Positions 45,681 to 54,450 are shown, numbered from the stretch's first letter. The stretch is 64,000 nt of DNA from Streptomyces sp. NBC_01408 (GCF_026340255.1 NZ_JAPEPJ010000001.1:992001-1056000), one strand, 5' to 3'. Notes: generated by a model from the letters alone, not told the origin. Numbers and translations are program-made.

Positions 45681-46172
45681 TTGCGATCGCAAGGCGGAGG
45701 AGGGAGTCGATGCGGAGCATCGGCGGCCGCCGCGCCCGCCGCGGTCCAGCCCGGCGTCACCGCCTCGGCGGACAACACCGAGACGATCATCACGGGTACC
45801 ACCGGGCTGAACCGGGGCGAGGCCTGGTTCTCGCCCGACGGGCAGACCATGCTCGTGCAGCAGACCGACGGGCACGTCGTGCTCTACCACCAGGGCCGGG
45901 CCATCTGGACGGCCGTCGGCAGCTACGGCTACGGGAACACCTTCTACATGCAGGCCGACGGCAACCTCGTCTCCTACGACGCCGCCATGCGCCCCCTGTG
46001 GAACAGCGCCACCGACCGCCACTGGGGCGCGCACCTGGCGATCCAGAACGGCGGCAACCTGGTGGTGTACTACGGCTCCACCCCGCTGTGGTGGTCCAAC
46101 TTCCGGCCGGGCGGCCCGGTGGACCCGGACCCGGGCGAGTGCAACCCGAGGCCGGGCCGGCTCTGCCCGTAG
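45681..46172 (+). pseudogene. B-lectin (bulb-type) domain protein with a damaged 5' end
   Basis: From TTG 45681 the frame gives up to 163 residues. The body is a bulb-type lectin domain with three sugar-binding-like strands: VQQTDGHVVLYHQG, MQADGNLVSYDAA and IQNGGNLVVYYGS (QxDxNxVxY pattern). The segment AAAAPAAVQPGVTASA just before it looks like the end of a signal peptide, but the expected Met, basic residues and hydrophobic core are missing and are replaced by Gly/Arg text. No SD precedes the TTG. The likely cause is an insertion or recombination at about 45620-45725. The domain itself is intact, so a functional protein from an unseen start is possible. Confidence 0.6.
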
Positions 46173-46325
46173 TCCTCACGTCCACCGAGGTGGTCCTCGC
46201 CTCCGCCCCGCCGCCGGAGCGGCCCCCGCAGCTGTTGCCGGGACCGTACGTATTTCGCAATCCCGTAGCTCTCTGCAAGCACCTCCCGTCTCACTAACCT
46301 TGGCGCCTCCCAAGGGGTTTGGGGT

Positions 46326-46349
46326 GGATCCGGGCGACTGTCCGGATCC
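46326..46349 (+). promoter_or_regulatory. Hairpin in the leader of the LAXTG surface protein
   Basis: GGATCCGG-GCGACTGT-CCGGATCC is a perfect 8-base stem ending 16 bases before the ATG; GGGGAGG, the Shine-Dalgarno, follows at once. The position suggests translational control or mRNA stabilisation. I could not match it to a known riboswitch. Confidence 0.5.
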
Positions 46350-46365
46350 CGGGGAGGTAAAGAGC

Positions 46366-48672
46366 ATGCAGTTCAAGCGCATGGCCGTCGTGGCAGCAGC
46401 AGCGGTGGCCGGCCAGACGCTACTGATGGCCGCACCGGCGGTGGCCGAGGACCAGCCGGCGGTGACCGTGCCGGACGCGGTGCCCGCGGACACCGCCGAG
46501 GCGGCCGGATCACCGGCCCGGGCGGAGGCACCGGCGAAGGCACCGCCGAAGGAGCAGGCGAAGGAGCAGGCGAAGGACAAAACCCAGGCGAAGGACAAGG
46601 CCGGGGAGGAAGTCGGGGAGAAGGCCGAGGGGAAGGCCGGGGGGACGGGGCAGGCCGCGGAGAGCGGCGTGCAGGAACCTGCCGCCCGCGCCGTGGCCGC
46701 CGCGCCGGAGGTGCCCGACGTCCCGGCCGTGCCGGAGGCGCAGGCGCAGCCGCAGACACAGGCGCTGCCCGAGGCCGCGGCCGAGGCAGCCGAGGCTGTG
46801 GAGGAGGACCAGGACACCGGGTCCGACCGGATGCTGATGGGCCCCGAGGTCACCGTCCAGGGCATCCCCGCGGACGGCTTCAAGGCCGACGGCAGCTGGA
46901 CCGCGCTCACCGTGACCGTGGACAACTCGGGCCACGTCGCCGTACCGGGCTACACCCCGATGCTGGGCGTCTCGCAGGCCGCGGGGCAGTTCGCGCCCGC
47001 CCACGTCAAGGTCGAGTACCGCACCGCGGGCGGGCCGTGGACGGCTGCCGTCCAGGACTCGGCGTCGGCCCCCGCACTGGGCTACGCCCTCGGCGGCGGC
47101 GCCGCGGTGCCCTCCGGCGAGGTCCAGACGATCGAGGTCCGGATCAGCTTCGCCGCGGACACCCCGGTCGTGCCGTTCGACCTGACGGCGGACGGCAGGA
47201 GCCGGGTCGGCACCTCCACCGGCACCTCTCCCACGTCCTCGTACGCGACCAGGATCGCGGGCGCGCCCGGCGGTGACGAGGATCCGCTGTTCACCGAGGG
47301 TCCCGCCCTGACGGTGAGCGGGGTGCCGGGATCGGTCAGGGCGGGCGGCGACTGGACGGACCTCTCGGTCCGGGTGGACAACACGGGCAAGGGCGAACTG
47401 GCGGCCTTCGACCTGGGACTTGTCCTGGCCCGGCCCGACTTCGTGTCCATGCAGGCCTCGCAGATCACGGTCGAGGTGCTGCGGGCGGGCGCGGACGGAC
47501 AGGCCGCGGCCTGGCAGTCCGTCGAGATCACGTCGGACGAGGACGGCTACTTCTTCGCGGGCGGCCTCGCGGGCGGCCCGATCGCCGCCGGTGCGGCCTT
47601 CGACGTCCCGGTCCGCGTCCGCTTCTCCGCCGACGCCCCGACCGGCTCGGTCTCCTTCTTCGCCTGGGGCACGTCCCAGGTCGACGCGGAAACACCCCCG
47701 CCGTGGGCCGGCTCCCGCTCGAAGCGACAGCTGACGACCCTCCTGGAACCCGCCACCGTCCCGGGCGGCGAAACCCCGGGCGGCGGCACCCCCGGGGGCG
47801 AGACGCCCGGCGGGGAAACCCCGGGCGGAAGCACCCCTGGGAGCGAGACCCCGGGCGGGGAAACCCCGGGTGGCAGCACCCCCGGGGGCGAGACCCCGGG
47901 CGGGGAAACCCCAGGTGGCAGCACCCCTGGCGGCGGGACACCCGGCGGGGAGACTCCCGGCGGCGGCACCCCCGGTGGGGGCACCCCAGGCGGCGAGACG
48001 CCCGGCGGGGAAACCCCGGGCGGTGGCACCCCCGGGAGCGAGACGCCGGGCGGGGAAACTCCGGGCGGCGGCACCCCTGGGGGCGAGACACCCGGCGGGG
48101 AAACCCCCGGGAGCGAGACACCCGGCGGAGAGACCCCGGGCGGAAGCACTCCCGGTGGAGGCACACCTGGAGGCGAGACCCCGGGCGGAGGCGCCCCCGG
48201 TGGGGAGATCCCCGGAGGCAGCACACCCGGAGGCGGAACCCCGGGCGGAGGAACCCCAGGGGGCGGGACACCTGGCGGAGGAACCCCCGGGAGCGAGACA
48301 CCCGGCGGAGAGACCCCGGGCGGAGGCGCCCCCGGTGGGGAGATCCCCGGAGGCAGCACACCCGGAGGCGGAACCCCCGGAGGCAGCACACCCGGAGGCG
48401 GAACCCCGGGAGGCGGCACACCCGGTGGGGGCACCCCCGGAGGTGGAACCCCCGGCGGCAACGTGCCGAAGCCGAACGGTGGCACCAGCACCCCCGGCAC
48501 GGGCACCGGCACGAGCACCGGCACCGGCACCACCGCGAGCGGTGGCGGGCTGGCCGCCACCGGGTCCGACCCGGCCACCACCTGGGCCCTCGGCGGCGCA
48601 GGTACGGCCCTGGTCCTGGGCGCGGCCCTGGTCGCCGGCACCGGACGCCACCGTCGCCGCACCACGGCCTGA
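46366..48672 (+). CDS. LAXTG-type sortase-anchored surface protein with PGG pentapeptide repeats
   Basis: A 768-residue exported protein. The signal peptide (MAVVAAAAVAGQTLLMAAPAVA) is followed by an Ala/Lys/Glu-rich coil and then two related beta domains, GPEVTVQGIPADGFKADGSW and GPALTVSGVPGSVRAGGDW, each with a VDN(S/T)G motif. A repeat of about 47 pentapeptides of the form PGG(E/G/S)T follows, then a Thr/Gly linker and the sorting signal LAATGSDPATT with a membrane helix and RHRRR tail. LAXTG is recognised by class E sortases in Streptomyces. The repeat region should act as a wall-spanning stalk. Number of repeats is probably strain-variable. Confidence 0.92.
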   Translation: MQFKRMAVVAAAAVAGQTLLMAAPAVAEDQPAVTVPDAVPADTAEAAGSPARAEAPAKAPPKEQAKEQAKDKTQAKDKAGEEVGEKAEGKAGGTGQAAESGVQEPAARAVAAAPEVPDVPAVPEAQAQPQTQALPEAAAEAAEAVEEDQDTGSDRMLMGPEVTVQGIPADGFKADGSWTALTVTVDNSGHVAVPGYTPMLGVSQAAGQFAPAHVKVEYRTAGGPWTAAVQDSASAPALGYALGGGAAVPSGEVQTIEVRISFAADTPVVPFDLTADGRSRVGTSTGTSPTSSYATRIAGAPGGDEDPLFTEGPALTVSGVPGSVRAGGDWTDLSVRVDNTGKGELAAFDLGLVLARPDFVSMQASQITVEVLRAGADGQAAAWQSVEITSDEDGYFFAGGLAGGPIAAGAAFDVPVRVRFSADAPTGSVSFFAWGTSQVDAETPPPWAGSRSKRQLTTLLEPATVPGGETPGGGTPGGETPGGETPGGSTPGSETPGGETPGGSTPGGETPGGETPGGSTPGGGTPGGETPGGGTPGGGTPGGETPGGETPGGGTPGSETPGGETPGGGTPGGETPGGETPGSETPGGETPGGSTPGGGTPGGETPGGGAPGGEIPGGSTPGGGTPGGGTPGGGTPGGGTPGSETPGGETPGGGAPGGEIPGGSTPGGGTPGGSTPGGGTPGGGTPGGGTPGGGTPGGNVPKPNGGTSTPGTGTGTSTGTGTTASGGGLAATGSDPATTWALGGAGTALVLGAALVAGTGRHRRRTTA
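47761..48461 (+). repeat. 15-base coding repeats (PGG-E/G/S-T), about 47 copies
   Basis: Units of the form CCNGGNGGNGANACN run without interruption for about 700 bases and encode the stalk of the LAXTG protein. Blocks of several units are themselves duplicated: an approximately 60-base block including GGAGATCCCCGGAGGCAGCAC appears near 48195 and again near 48335. Recombination and slippage are the likely drivers. Confidence 0.95.
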
Positions 48673-48732
48673 CGCATCCCACCCCCGCCTCCGCCCGGCG
48701 GCAGGCAGGGGCCGTCCTCGTTCCCGGCTTCA

Positions 48733-48761
48733 CCCGTACGGCCCGGTTCGGGCCGTACGGG
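48733..48761 (+). terminator. Terminator after the surface protein gene
   Basis: A perfect 12-base stem CCCGTACGGCCC/GGGCCGTACGGG with a GGTTC loop, 60 bases after the stop and 50 bases before the VOC gene. Confidence 0.8.
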
Positions 48762-48810
48762 CCGGGTAGGGGACGGCCCGTCCAACCCCACCCCTTCCCC
48801 GGAGGCCTCC

Positions 48811-49617
48811 GTGCCCGACATGAACGGCCCCTACAAGCCCGGCACCCCGTGCTGGATCGACCTCATGGTTCCCGACCAGCAGGCGGCCCTCGACTTCTAC
48901 TGCGACCTCTTCGGCTGGCAGGGCGAGATCGGCCCGGCCGAGACGGGCGGCTACTCCGTCTGCACCCTCAAGGGGAAGCCCGTCGCCGGGATCATGAAGG
49001 CGATGAACCCGGACGGCACCGTCCCCGACCCGATGCCGCCGACCGTGTGGACCACGTACCTGGCCACCGACAGCCTCGACTCGACCCTGAAGTCGGTCAC
49101 GGACGCGGGCGGCACGGTGATGATGCCCGCCATGGACGTCATGGAGCTCGGGCGGATGGCCGTGATTGCCGACCCGACCGGCGCGGTCGTGGGCCTGTGG
49201 GAGGCGGGCTCCTTCGACGGGGCGGGCATCGTCAACGAGCACGGCGCGCTGATCTGGAACGAGCTGGGCACCGGCGACAAGGACGCGGCGGCCGCGTTCT
49301 ACTCCGCCGTGCTGCCCGTCACCACGGCCCCCGCGCAGATGGACGGCGCCGAGGGGTACACGGAGTTCAAGGTCGGCGGCCGCTCGGTCGCCGGGATGAT
49401 GAGCCTGGACGAGATGCCGCCCGGCACGCCCCCGTACTGGATGGCGTACTTCCAGGTGGACGACGTAGACAGCATCCAGGCCGCCGCCACCCGGGCCGGA
49501 GGCAACGTCCTCGCCCCCGCCTTCGACATGCCGGTGGGCCGCATGGCCGTCCTCACCGACCCGCAGGGCGCCCCCTTCGCGGTGATCAACGCCACGGCCC
49601 CGGAACCGCCGGCCTGA
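48811..49617 (+). CDS. VOC family protein with two glyoxalase-like domains
   Basis: A 268-residue protein starting at GTG 48811 (CCGGAGG upstream). Domain 1: PCWIDLMVPDQQAALDFYCDLF...GYSVCTLKGKPVAGIM, ending LGRMAVIADPTGAVVGLWE. Domain 2: IWNELGTGDKDAAAAFYSAV...WMAYFQVDDVDSIQAAA, ending GRMAVLTDPQGAPFAVI. The tandem layout is typical of Streptomyces hydroxylase-like or antibiotic-binding VOC proteins. The metal ligand set cannot be called, so enzyme versus binding role stays open. It stands alone. Confidence 0.9.
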   Translation: MPDMNGPYKPGTPCWIDLMVPDQQAALDFYCDLFGWQGEIGPAETGGYSVCTLKGKPVAGIMKAMNPDGTVPDPMPPTVWTTYLATDSLDSTLKSVTDAGGTVMMPAMDVMELGRMAVIADPTGAVVGLWEAGSFDGAGIVNEHGALIWNELGTGDKDAAAAFYSAVLPVTTAPAQMDGAEGYTEFKVGGRSVAGMMSLDEMPPGTPPYWMAYFQVDDVDSIQAAATRAGGNVLAPAFDMPVGRMAVLTDPQGAPFAVINATAPEPPA

Positions 49618-49771
49618 CGCGCCATGCCTCCGGCGGTCCGGCGGTCCGGCGGTCGGGCGGGGCTGCGGTCCGGCGAGGCCGCGGTGCGCCCGTACGCGGC
49701 CCCGCGCGGCCGGGTCCGGCGGCCCGGGGGTTCGGCCCCGGCCGGGCATCGGCCCGGCCGGAGCCGAGGTG
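49618..49771. other. Intergenic region with CGGCGGTC repeats
   Basis: Between convergent genes. It starts with three or four copies of CGGCGGTC and contains GGCCCCGGCCGGGCATCGGCCCGGCCGG, a GC-rich palindromic patch that may terminate transcription. No gene. Confidence 0.4.
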
Positions 49772-52129
49772 TCACCCGCGGAGGCGGGCGGCCTCCGCCC
49801 GGGCCCTGGTCGCCTGCCCCTCGTCACCCGTCGAGGCGTACAGCCCCGCCGCCCGCTCCCAGGCCTCCGCGGCCTCGGCGGGGCGGTGCAGCAGGGCCAG
49901 CAGGTTCCCGAGCCCGGCGGCAACGAGCGCCTCATGGGCGGGACCCGCCACCCCGGCCATGAGCGCACAAGCCCGTTCCTGGGCCGCCAGGGCCTCTTCC
50001 AGCCGCCCCGCTTCCTGGTCGATCTGCGCCAGGTTGTGCAGGGTCCCGCCCTCCCCGTGCCGGTCGCCCTCCGCCACGAACACGGCGAGGGCCTCCTCGT
50101 AGCGGGCCCGCGCCTCCTGCGTCCTGCCGTCGCTCCGCAGGAGGCTCGCAAGTCCGTTGAGCGCCCAGCCCTCCCGCTTGCGGTTGCCGAGTCGCCGCAC
50201 GCGCGCGAGGACCTCCTCCCGTACGGCGAGCGCCTCCTGCCTGCGGCCGGCCTCCCAGAGCGCGTCCGCGAGGAACGCCCGTGCCTCCGCCTCCCGGTGG
50301 GGGTCGTTCGTGTCCCGCAGGAACTCGACGGCCTTCCGGTACGCGGCGACGGCCTCCTCCGTCCGTCCCAGTTTCTCGTAGACCTTGCCCAGTCCGGTCA
50401 GCGTCGCGCCCAGCGCATGCGTGATCCCCAGCTCGCTCAGGATCTCCCGCGCGCCCTCGTACGCCTGGAGGGCCTCCTCGAAGCGGTGCCCGTCCCGGTG
50501 CAGGCCACCGAGCAGGTTCAGCGCCTTGCCCTCCCCCATCCGCAGGGGTACCTCACGGAACACGGCGAGGGCCTCCGTCGCCTTATCGGTCGCCTCCTCC
50601 CGCGCGAACACGTTGACCAGGACGAGCGCCAGGTCGTACAGCCCCACGCCGACGTCCTCACGGGTGCCGGTCCGCCGGGCCACGTCCAGCAGCCGCCGCG
50701 CCACGGCCACCGCTTCCTCCACGTGTCCGTAGAGCAGGAGGTACGGCCTCACCAGCTGGCCCAGCCGTGTAGCGGTGTCCGGTCTTCCTTCGGCCGCGGC
50801 GAGGTCCACGGCGGCGACCAGCAGGGGGCGTTCGGCATCGAGCCAGCGCAGCGCCTCCGCCGTCGACGGCAGCCCCGGCCCCCCAGGCGCACGGCCGCTC
50901 ATCCCCAGCGCTTGCTGCGTCCTGCCCGCATCCGCGATCAGGCTCGTCAGGAGGGCGTCGACCGCCGCGTCCCGGCCGTCCTGCTGCGCGCACTCCTCGC
51001 CGCGCTCCTGCGCGTACAGCCGGACCAGGTCGTGCATGCGCCAGCGTCCCGAGCCGAGGGGCTGCTCGGTGAGCAGGCTGGCCCGGACGAGACCGGCCAG
51101 CCTGGAACGCAGGCCGACGGCCTGGCCGGTGATCAGCTGGGCGTAGTGGGTGGAGCAGTCAGGTCCCGGGTTCACCGTGAGCAGCCGGAAGATCCTGGCC
51201 TGGTCGGCGGGGAGCCGCTCGTACGAGAGCCCGAAGGCGGCCCGGACCCCGACCGGGACCCCGCCGTCGCCCTCGTCGAAGGTCAGCGCCTCCAGCCGGG
51301 TCCGGGCGTCGGCCAGTTGGCCCGCCAGGGCCGCCGCGGGCAGGCCCGGATCGCCCGCGAGCAGCGCCCCGGCCACCGTCAGGGCCAGCGGGAGGCGCCC
51401 GCAGGCCTCGGCGACGGCCGCCAGGGCTTCGGGCTCCCGCGCGGTCCTGGGGTCGTCCGGCCAGGTGCGCAGGAGCGCGCCCGCGAGGAGCTGGGCCGAG
51501 GGCCCCTCCTCCAGCTCGTCCAGGGCGATGAGCCGGGCCGCGAAACCGGGCGCGACGAGCCGGTGCCGGGAGGTGACCAGCAGCCGGTGGGTGTCCCCGG
51601 CCGGTACGAGGTCCCGCACCTGGGCCACCGAACCGGCGTCGTCCGCGACGACCAGCACCCGCTGCCCGGCCTGGGCGTACGCCGCCAGCCGCGCCCGGTA
51701 CAGGGCCAGTTGGCCTTGCGGTGAGGGCGGCAGGTCGGTGTCCCGGATCCCGAGGTGGCCCAACAGCTCCTGCACGGCCTGCGGCCCGCTCACGCCGCCG
51801 TCGGGGGCGTAGCCGCGCAGGGACAGGAAGAAGACCCGGTCCGCGAACCAGCCCAGTTCCACGGCCCGATGGGCCGTCGCCACGGCCAGCGCGCTCTTGC
51901 CGACGCCCGCCAGCCCGGCCACGACGGCCACGGGGGATCCACCGTCGGCGAGCAGGGCGAGCAGTTCCCGGACCGGCCCGTCCCGCCCGACCAGCACGGC
52001 GGGGGCCTCGGGCAGGCCGAGCAGGGCTTGTGGTGCGGGCCCGGCGCCGGGCTCGTACACGTACTGGTCCCCGGCGATCTGCGTGATCTGCGATTCGCCG
52101 CTGGCCTTGGCCCACTGCTCGACACCCAC
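49772..52129 (-). CDS. STAND NTPase: NB-ARC plus TPR protein (copy 1)
   Basis: A 785-residue AfsR/NLR-like ATPase without a DNA-binding or obvious effector domain. Residues 13-27 carry a short beta-prone motif (SQITQIAGDQYVYEPG). The NB-ARC domain follows with Walker A GLAGVGKSAL (Lys78), LVVADDAG, HRLLVTSRHRLV, GRLPLAL and a winged-helix part ending RWRMHDLVRLYAQERG. About ten TPR units fill the C-terminal half. Such proteins are signal-sensing switches; several bacterial relatives act in phage defence, but no partner effector is adjacent. GTG start at 52129. Its upstream neighbour is the HATPase gene, 18 bases away, so they may be co-transcribed. Confidence 0.9.
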   Translation of the reverse strand: MGVEQWAKASGESQITQIAGDQYVYEPGAGPAPQALLGLPEAPAVLVGRDGPVRELLALLADGGSPVAVVAGLAGVGKSALAVATAHRAVELGWFADRVFFLSLRGYAPDGGVSGPQAVQELLGHLGIRDTDLPPSPQGQLALYRARLAAYAQAGQRVLVVADDAGSVAQVRDLVPAGDTHRLLVTSRHRLVAPGFAARLIALDELEEGPSAQLLAGALLRTWPDDPRTAREPEALAAVAEACGRLPLALTVAGALLAGDPGLPAAALAGQLADARTRLEALTFDEGDGGVPVGVRAAFGLSYERLPADQARIFRLLTVNPGPDCSTHYAQLITGQAVGLRSRLAGLVRASLLTEQPLGSGRWRMHDLVRLYAQERGEECAQQDGRDAAVDALLTSLIADAGRTQQALGMSGRAPGGPGLPSTAEALRWLDAERPLLVAAVDLAAAEGRPDTATRLGQLVRPYLLLYGHVEEAVAVARRLLDVARRTGTREDVGVGLYDLALVLVNVFAREEATDKATEALAVFREVPLRMGEGKALNLLGGLHRDGHRFEEALQAYEGAREILSELGITHALGATLTGLGKVYEKLGRTEEAVAAYRKAVEFLRDTNDPHREAEARAFLADALWEAGRRQEALAVREEVLARVRRLGNRKREGWALNGLASLLRSDGRTQEARARYEEALAVFVAEGDRHGEGGTLHNLAQIDQEAGRLEEALAAQERACALMAGVAGPAHEALVAAGLGNLLALLHRPAEAAEAWERAAGLYASTGDEGQATRARAEAARLRG

Positions 52130-52147
52130 ACGGCCGAAGCTAGCGGC

Positions 52148-52546
52148 TCAACGGAACTCGCACCACACCACCTTGCCCGGGGCGCGGGGCAGCACGCCCC
52201 AGGCGTCGGCGAGCGCGGCAACGAGGTCGAGCCCCCGCCCGCCCTCCGCGCCGGGTGGCAGGGCCGTGGTCCTGGACAGCCCGGGTCCGCTGTCGTGCAC
52301 CTCGATGCGGACGGCGGCGTCCTCGAAGCCGAACAGCCGCAGCAGGTACCCACGGCCGGGCGGGACCCCGTGGCGCAGGGCGTTGGTGGCCAGCTCGCTC
52401 ACGCAGAGCAACATCTCGTCCCGGCGCGATGTCACACCCCAGGCGTGCAAGGTGTCACGTGTGAACTGCCGCGCGGCCGCGACCGTTCGGGGTGAGCGCA
52501 GGTAGAGCCGGTCGCGCACGAGGGCCGCCTGAATAGTTGGTTTCAC
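52148..52546 (-). CDS. HATPase-type ATP-binding protein (RsbW/anti-sigma-like)
   Basis: A 132-residue GHKL-type ATPase. Motifs: LCVSELATNALRHG (N-box), VHDSGPGL (G1) and GGRGLDLVAALADAWG (G2), ending CEFR. Small proteins of this kind pair with XRE regulators and DUF397 proteins in whiJ-like modules of Streptomyces, where they are thought to influence development. The start was taken as GTG 52546, because the codons upstream include only a TTG at 52591. It is divergent from the XRE gene across an inverted repeat. Confidence 0.88.
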   Translation of the reverse strand: MKPTIQAALVRDRLYLRSPRTVAAARQFTRDTLHAWGVTSRRDEMLLCVSELATNALRHGVPPGRGYLLRLFGFEDAAVRIEVHDSGPGLSRTTALPPGAEGGRGLDLVAALADAWGVLPRAPGKVVWCEFR

Positions 52547-52587
52547 GGGACGATCGTCGCGTTCCGTGACTAGCGTGTGGCAGTACG

Positions 52588-52620
52588 CCAACCCGTACGC
52601 GCATATCCAGTACGGGTTGG
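52588..52620. promoter_or_regulatory. Perfect 11-base inverted repeat, likely operator
   Basis: CCAACCCGTAC-GCGCATATCCA-GTACGGGTTGG lies between the divergent HATPase and XRE genes, 40 bases upstream of the XRE start. The half-site GTACGGGT recurs directly after it (GGTACGGGTACTT). A dimeric regulator, most simply the XRE protein itself, is the expected ligand. Confidence 0.7.
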
Positions 52621-52659
52621 TACGGGTACTTCGCGGGCGCAGGTGGGGAGTTCACGTTC

Positions 52660-53484
52660 ATGCCACCAAGGAAAAGGGCACGGCCCAACTCGACAGCGAT
52701 GCGGATGGTCGGCGAGCAGGTCGCCGTCTGCCGACTCGCCAAGGGACTGACCCAGAAGGAACTAGGGAAGCGGGTGGGCCTCCAGGAGGAGAGCGTCGCC
52801 TCCATCGAGCAGGGCCGGCGGCCGCTGATGCCGGACGTGGCGGAGCTGATGGACCGGGAGTTGGGGCTGCCCGGCGTACTCGCGGTCGCTGCGCACAAGA
52901 TGCCGCAGGTCGATGTGATCCCGCCATGGGCAGAGCCGCTGATCAAGCTGGAGCAGAAGGCAGCAACCCTGTCCTCGTACCAGAACCAGGTCGTTCCGGG
53001 CCTGCTCCAGACAAAGGCCTACGCCGAGGCGGTCTTCCGCAGCCGCCTCCCGCTCTACACCGACGACGAGGTCGCGGACCAGATGACGGCCCGACTCGAC
53101 CGTCAGACCACACTGAGGCGCGAGAAACCGATGCTCGCCAGTTTCGTCATCTGGGAGCCAGCCCTCCAGTGCCCACTGGGCGGCCTGGAGGTCCTACGGG
53201 ACCAGCTCCGCCACCTGCTGACCTGCTCCGAGCTGACGGGCGTGTCCATCCAGGTTCTGCCCCTGGGCCGCACCCACCACCCGGCCCTGGACGGACCCTT
53301 CGTTCTGCTGGAAACCCCGGAACACCAGCACATCGCGTACATCGAGAGCCAACGCGGCAGCCTGGTCGTCTCTGACCTCGAAGAGGTCAGCATCCTGTCG
53401 CAGAGGTATGCGATGCTGCGGACACAGGCCCTCAACCCCGAGGAAACCAGGGACCTGTTGAAACGGCTGCTAGGAGATCCATGA
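52660..53484 (+). CDS. XRE regulator with DUF5753/Scr1-type C-terminal domain (whiJ-like)
   Basis: A 274-residue protein. The helix-turn-helix is at about residues 15-60 (EQVAVCRLAKGLTQKELGKR, QEESVASIEQGRRP). The C-terminal domain has WAEPLIKLEQKAATLSSYQN, VVPGLLQTKAYAEAVF, RLDRQTTLRREKP and GVSIQVLPLG, which is DUF5753. Such XRE-DUF397 pairs number in dozens in each Streptomyces genome, and WhiJ is the studied example. The downstream DUF397 gene overlaps by ATGA. The Shine-Dalgarno is weak (TGGGGAG). Confidence 0.95.
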   Translation: MPPRKRARPNSTAMRMVGEQVAVCRLAKGLTQKELGKRVGLQEESVASIEQGRRPLMPDVAELMDRELGLPGVLAVAAHKMPQVDVIPPWAEPLIKLEQKAATLSSYQNQVVPGLLQTKAYAEAVFRSRLPLYTDDEVADQMTARLDRQTTLRREKPMLASFVIWEPALQCPLGGLEVLRDQLRHLLTCSELTGVSIQVLPLGRTHHPALDGPFVLLETPEHQHIAYIESQRGSLVVSDLEEVSILSQRYAMLRTQALNPEETRDLLKRLLGDP

Positions 53485-53663
53485 GTACCCAACTCACGTG
53501 GTTCAAGTCTAGTTACAGCGGCAGCGACGGTGGGGACTGCGTCGAGGTCGCCAACGGCGCGACCCAGGTCCACGTCCGCGACAGCAAGGTCACCGACGGC
53601 CCCGTCCTGGACCTGGCCCCCGCCGCCTGGGCGGGACTCACCGGCTGGGTCAGCGCGAGCTGA
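53481..53663 (+). CDS. DUF397 protein
   Basis: A 60-residue protein with the DUF397 pattern: LTWFKSSYSGSDGGDCVEVA, then VHVRDSKVTDGPVLDLAPAAW. It starts at the ATGA overlap with the XRE gene, so it is co-translated with it. DUF397 proteins are partners, possibly antagonists, of the XRE regulator. It overlaps the convergent TetR gene by 14 bases. Confidence 0.96.
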   Translation: MSTQLTWFKSSYSGSDGGDCVEVANGATQVHVRDSKVTDGPVLDLAPAAWAGLTGWVSAS

Positions 53664-54408
53664 TCAGCGCGGCCAGGCCGTCCAGGATGCGGTTCAGGCC
53701 GAAGCGGAACTGGAAATCAGGCTCGCCGGACCCGGCAAACGCGTCGGACTCCAGCAGCCGCGTCACGGCCGGGTGCGTGTCCGGGCCGGTCATCAGCCGC
53801 AGCGTGCGCAGGTACTGGCCCATCACCTGGTCCGGTGAGACGCCGGACTTCACGATGGCGTCCATCATGTCGGCGGCCATGGTGGCCTCGTTCCGTACCA
53901 GCCCGCCGATCAGGATGATCGTCGAGAGTTTCTCGCCCTCCTCCAGGGCGGTGCCGGCCATGGCGGCGAGACCACGTTCCATCCAGGCGAGCTGGTTCGG
54001 GCTGACCGGGGCCCCGGTGATGGGGATGCGCAGGATCCAGGAGTTGGCCATCAGGACGGCCCGCTGCGCGTACGCCCACTCCGACAGCAGTTCCCGCCAG
54101 CCCCGGTCCTCCCCGCCGGGAGGCAACGGCGGAGGGGTGCCGACGCCCGCGTCGGACATCAGGATGTAGAGCTCTTCCTTCGCCGTGACGTACCGGTAGA
54201 GGGACATCGTGGAGACGCCCAGCTCCTTGGCCAGCCGGCCCATGGAGACGGCCTCCATGCCCTCGGCTGCGGCGAGCGCGACGGCGGCGTCCACGATCTT
54301 GGGGAGCGTCAGCGCGGGGCGCGGGCCCTTGCCGGGGCGTTCGCGTAGGCCCCAAGCCATTTCCAGGCTCGCCGGGAGCCCGGTGTCGCCCGCCGGTTCC
54401 TTCGCCAT
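53650..54408 (-). CDS. TetR/AcrR-family repressor
   Basis: A 252-residue regulator. The helix-turn-helix is in LPKIVDAAVALAAAEGMEAV and MGRLAKELGVSTMSLYRYV, then TAKEELYILMSD. The C-terminal ligand domain is of the TetR_C_1 type (YAQRAVLMANSWILRIPI; GLNRILDGLAALI). It is divergent from the DrrAB-type ABC genes, with a palindrome in between, so it is very probably their repressor and responds to an exported compound. Confidence 0.93.
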   Translation of the reverse strand: MAKEPAGDTGLPASLEMAWGLRERPGKGPRPALTLPKIVDAAVALAAAEGMEAVSMGRLAKELGVSTMSLYRYVTAKEELYILMSDAGVGTPPPLPPGGEDRGWRELLSEWAYAQRAVLMANSWILRIPITGAPVSPNQLAWMERGLAAMAGTALEEGEKLSTIILIGGLVRNEATMAADMMDAIVKSGVSPDQVMGQYLRTLRLMTGPDTHPAVTRLLESDAFAGSGEPDFQFRFGLNRILDGLAALISSR

Positions 54409-54450
54409 CGCCGCCCCCTCTCCCTCGTAAGTCGTTGACCCACATCCTAG

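Noticed and set aside
46173..46365. c-di-AMP (ydaO) riboswitch ahead of the surface protein
   Set aside because: Only one short hairpin is present; the multi-stem conserved core is not recognisable.
47761..48461. Regular repeats that might be taken for a CRISPR array
   Set aside because: The unit is 15 bases, contiguous without spacers, in frame, and encodes a protein stalk.
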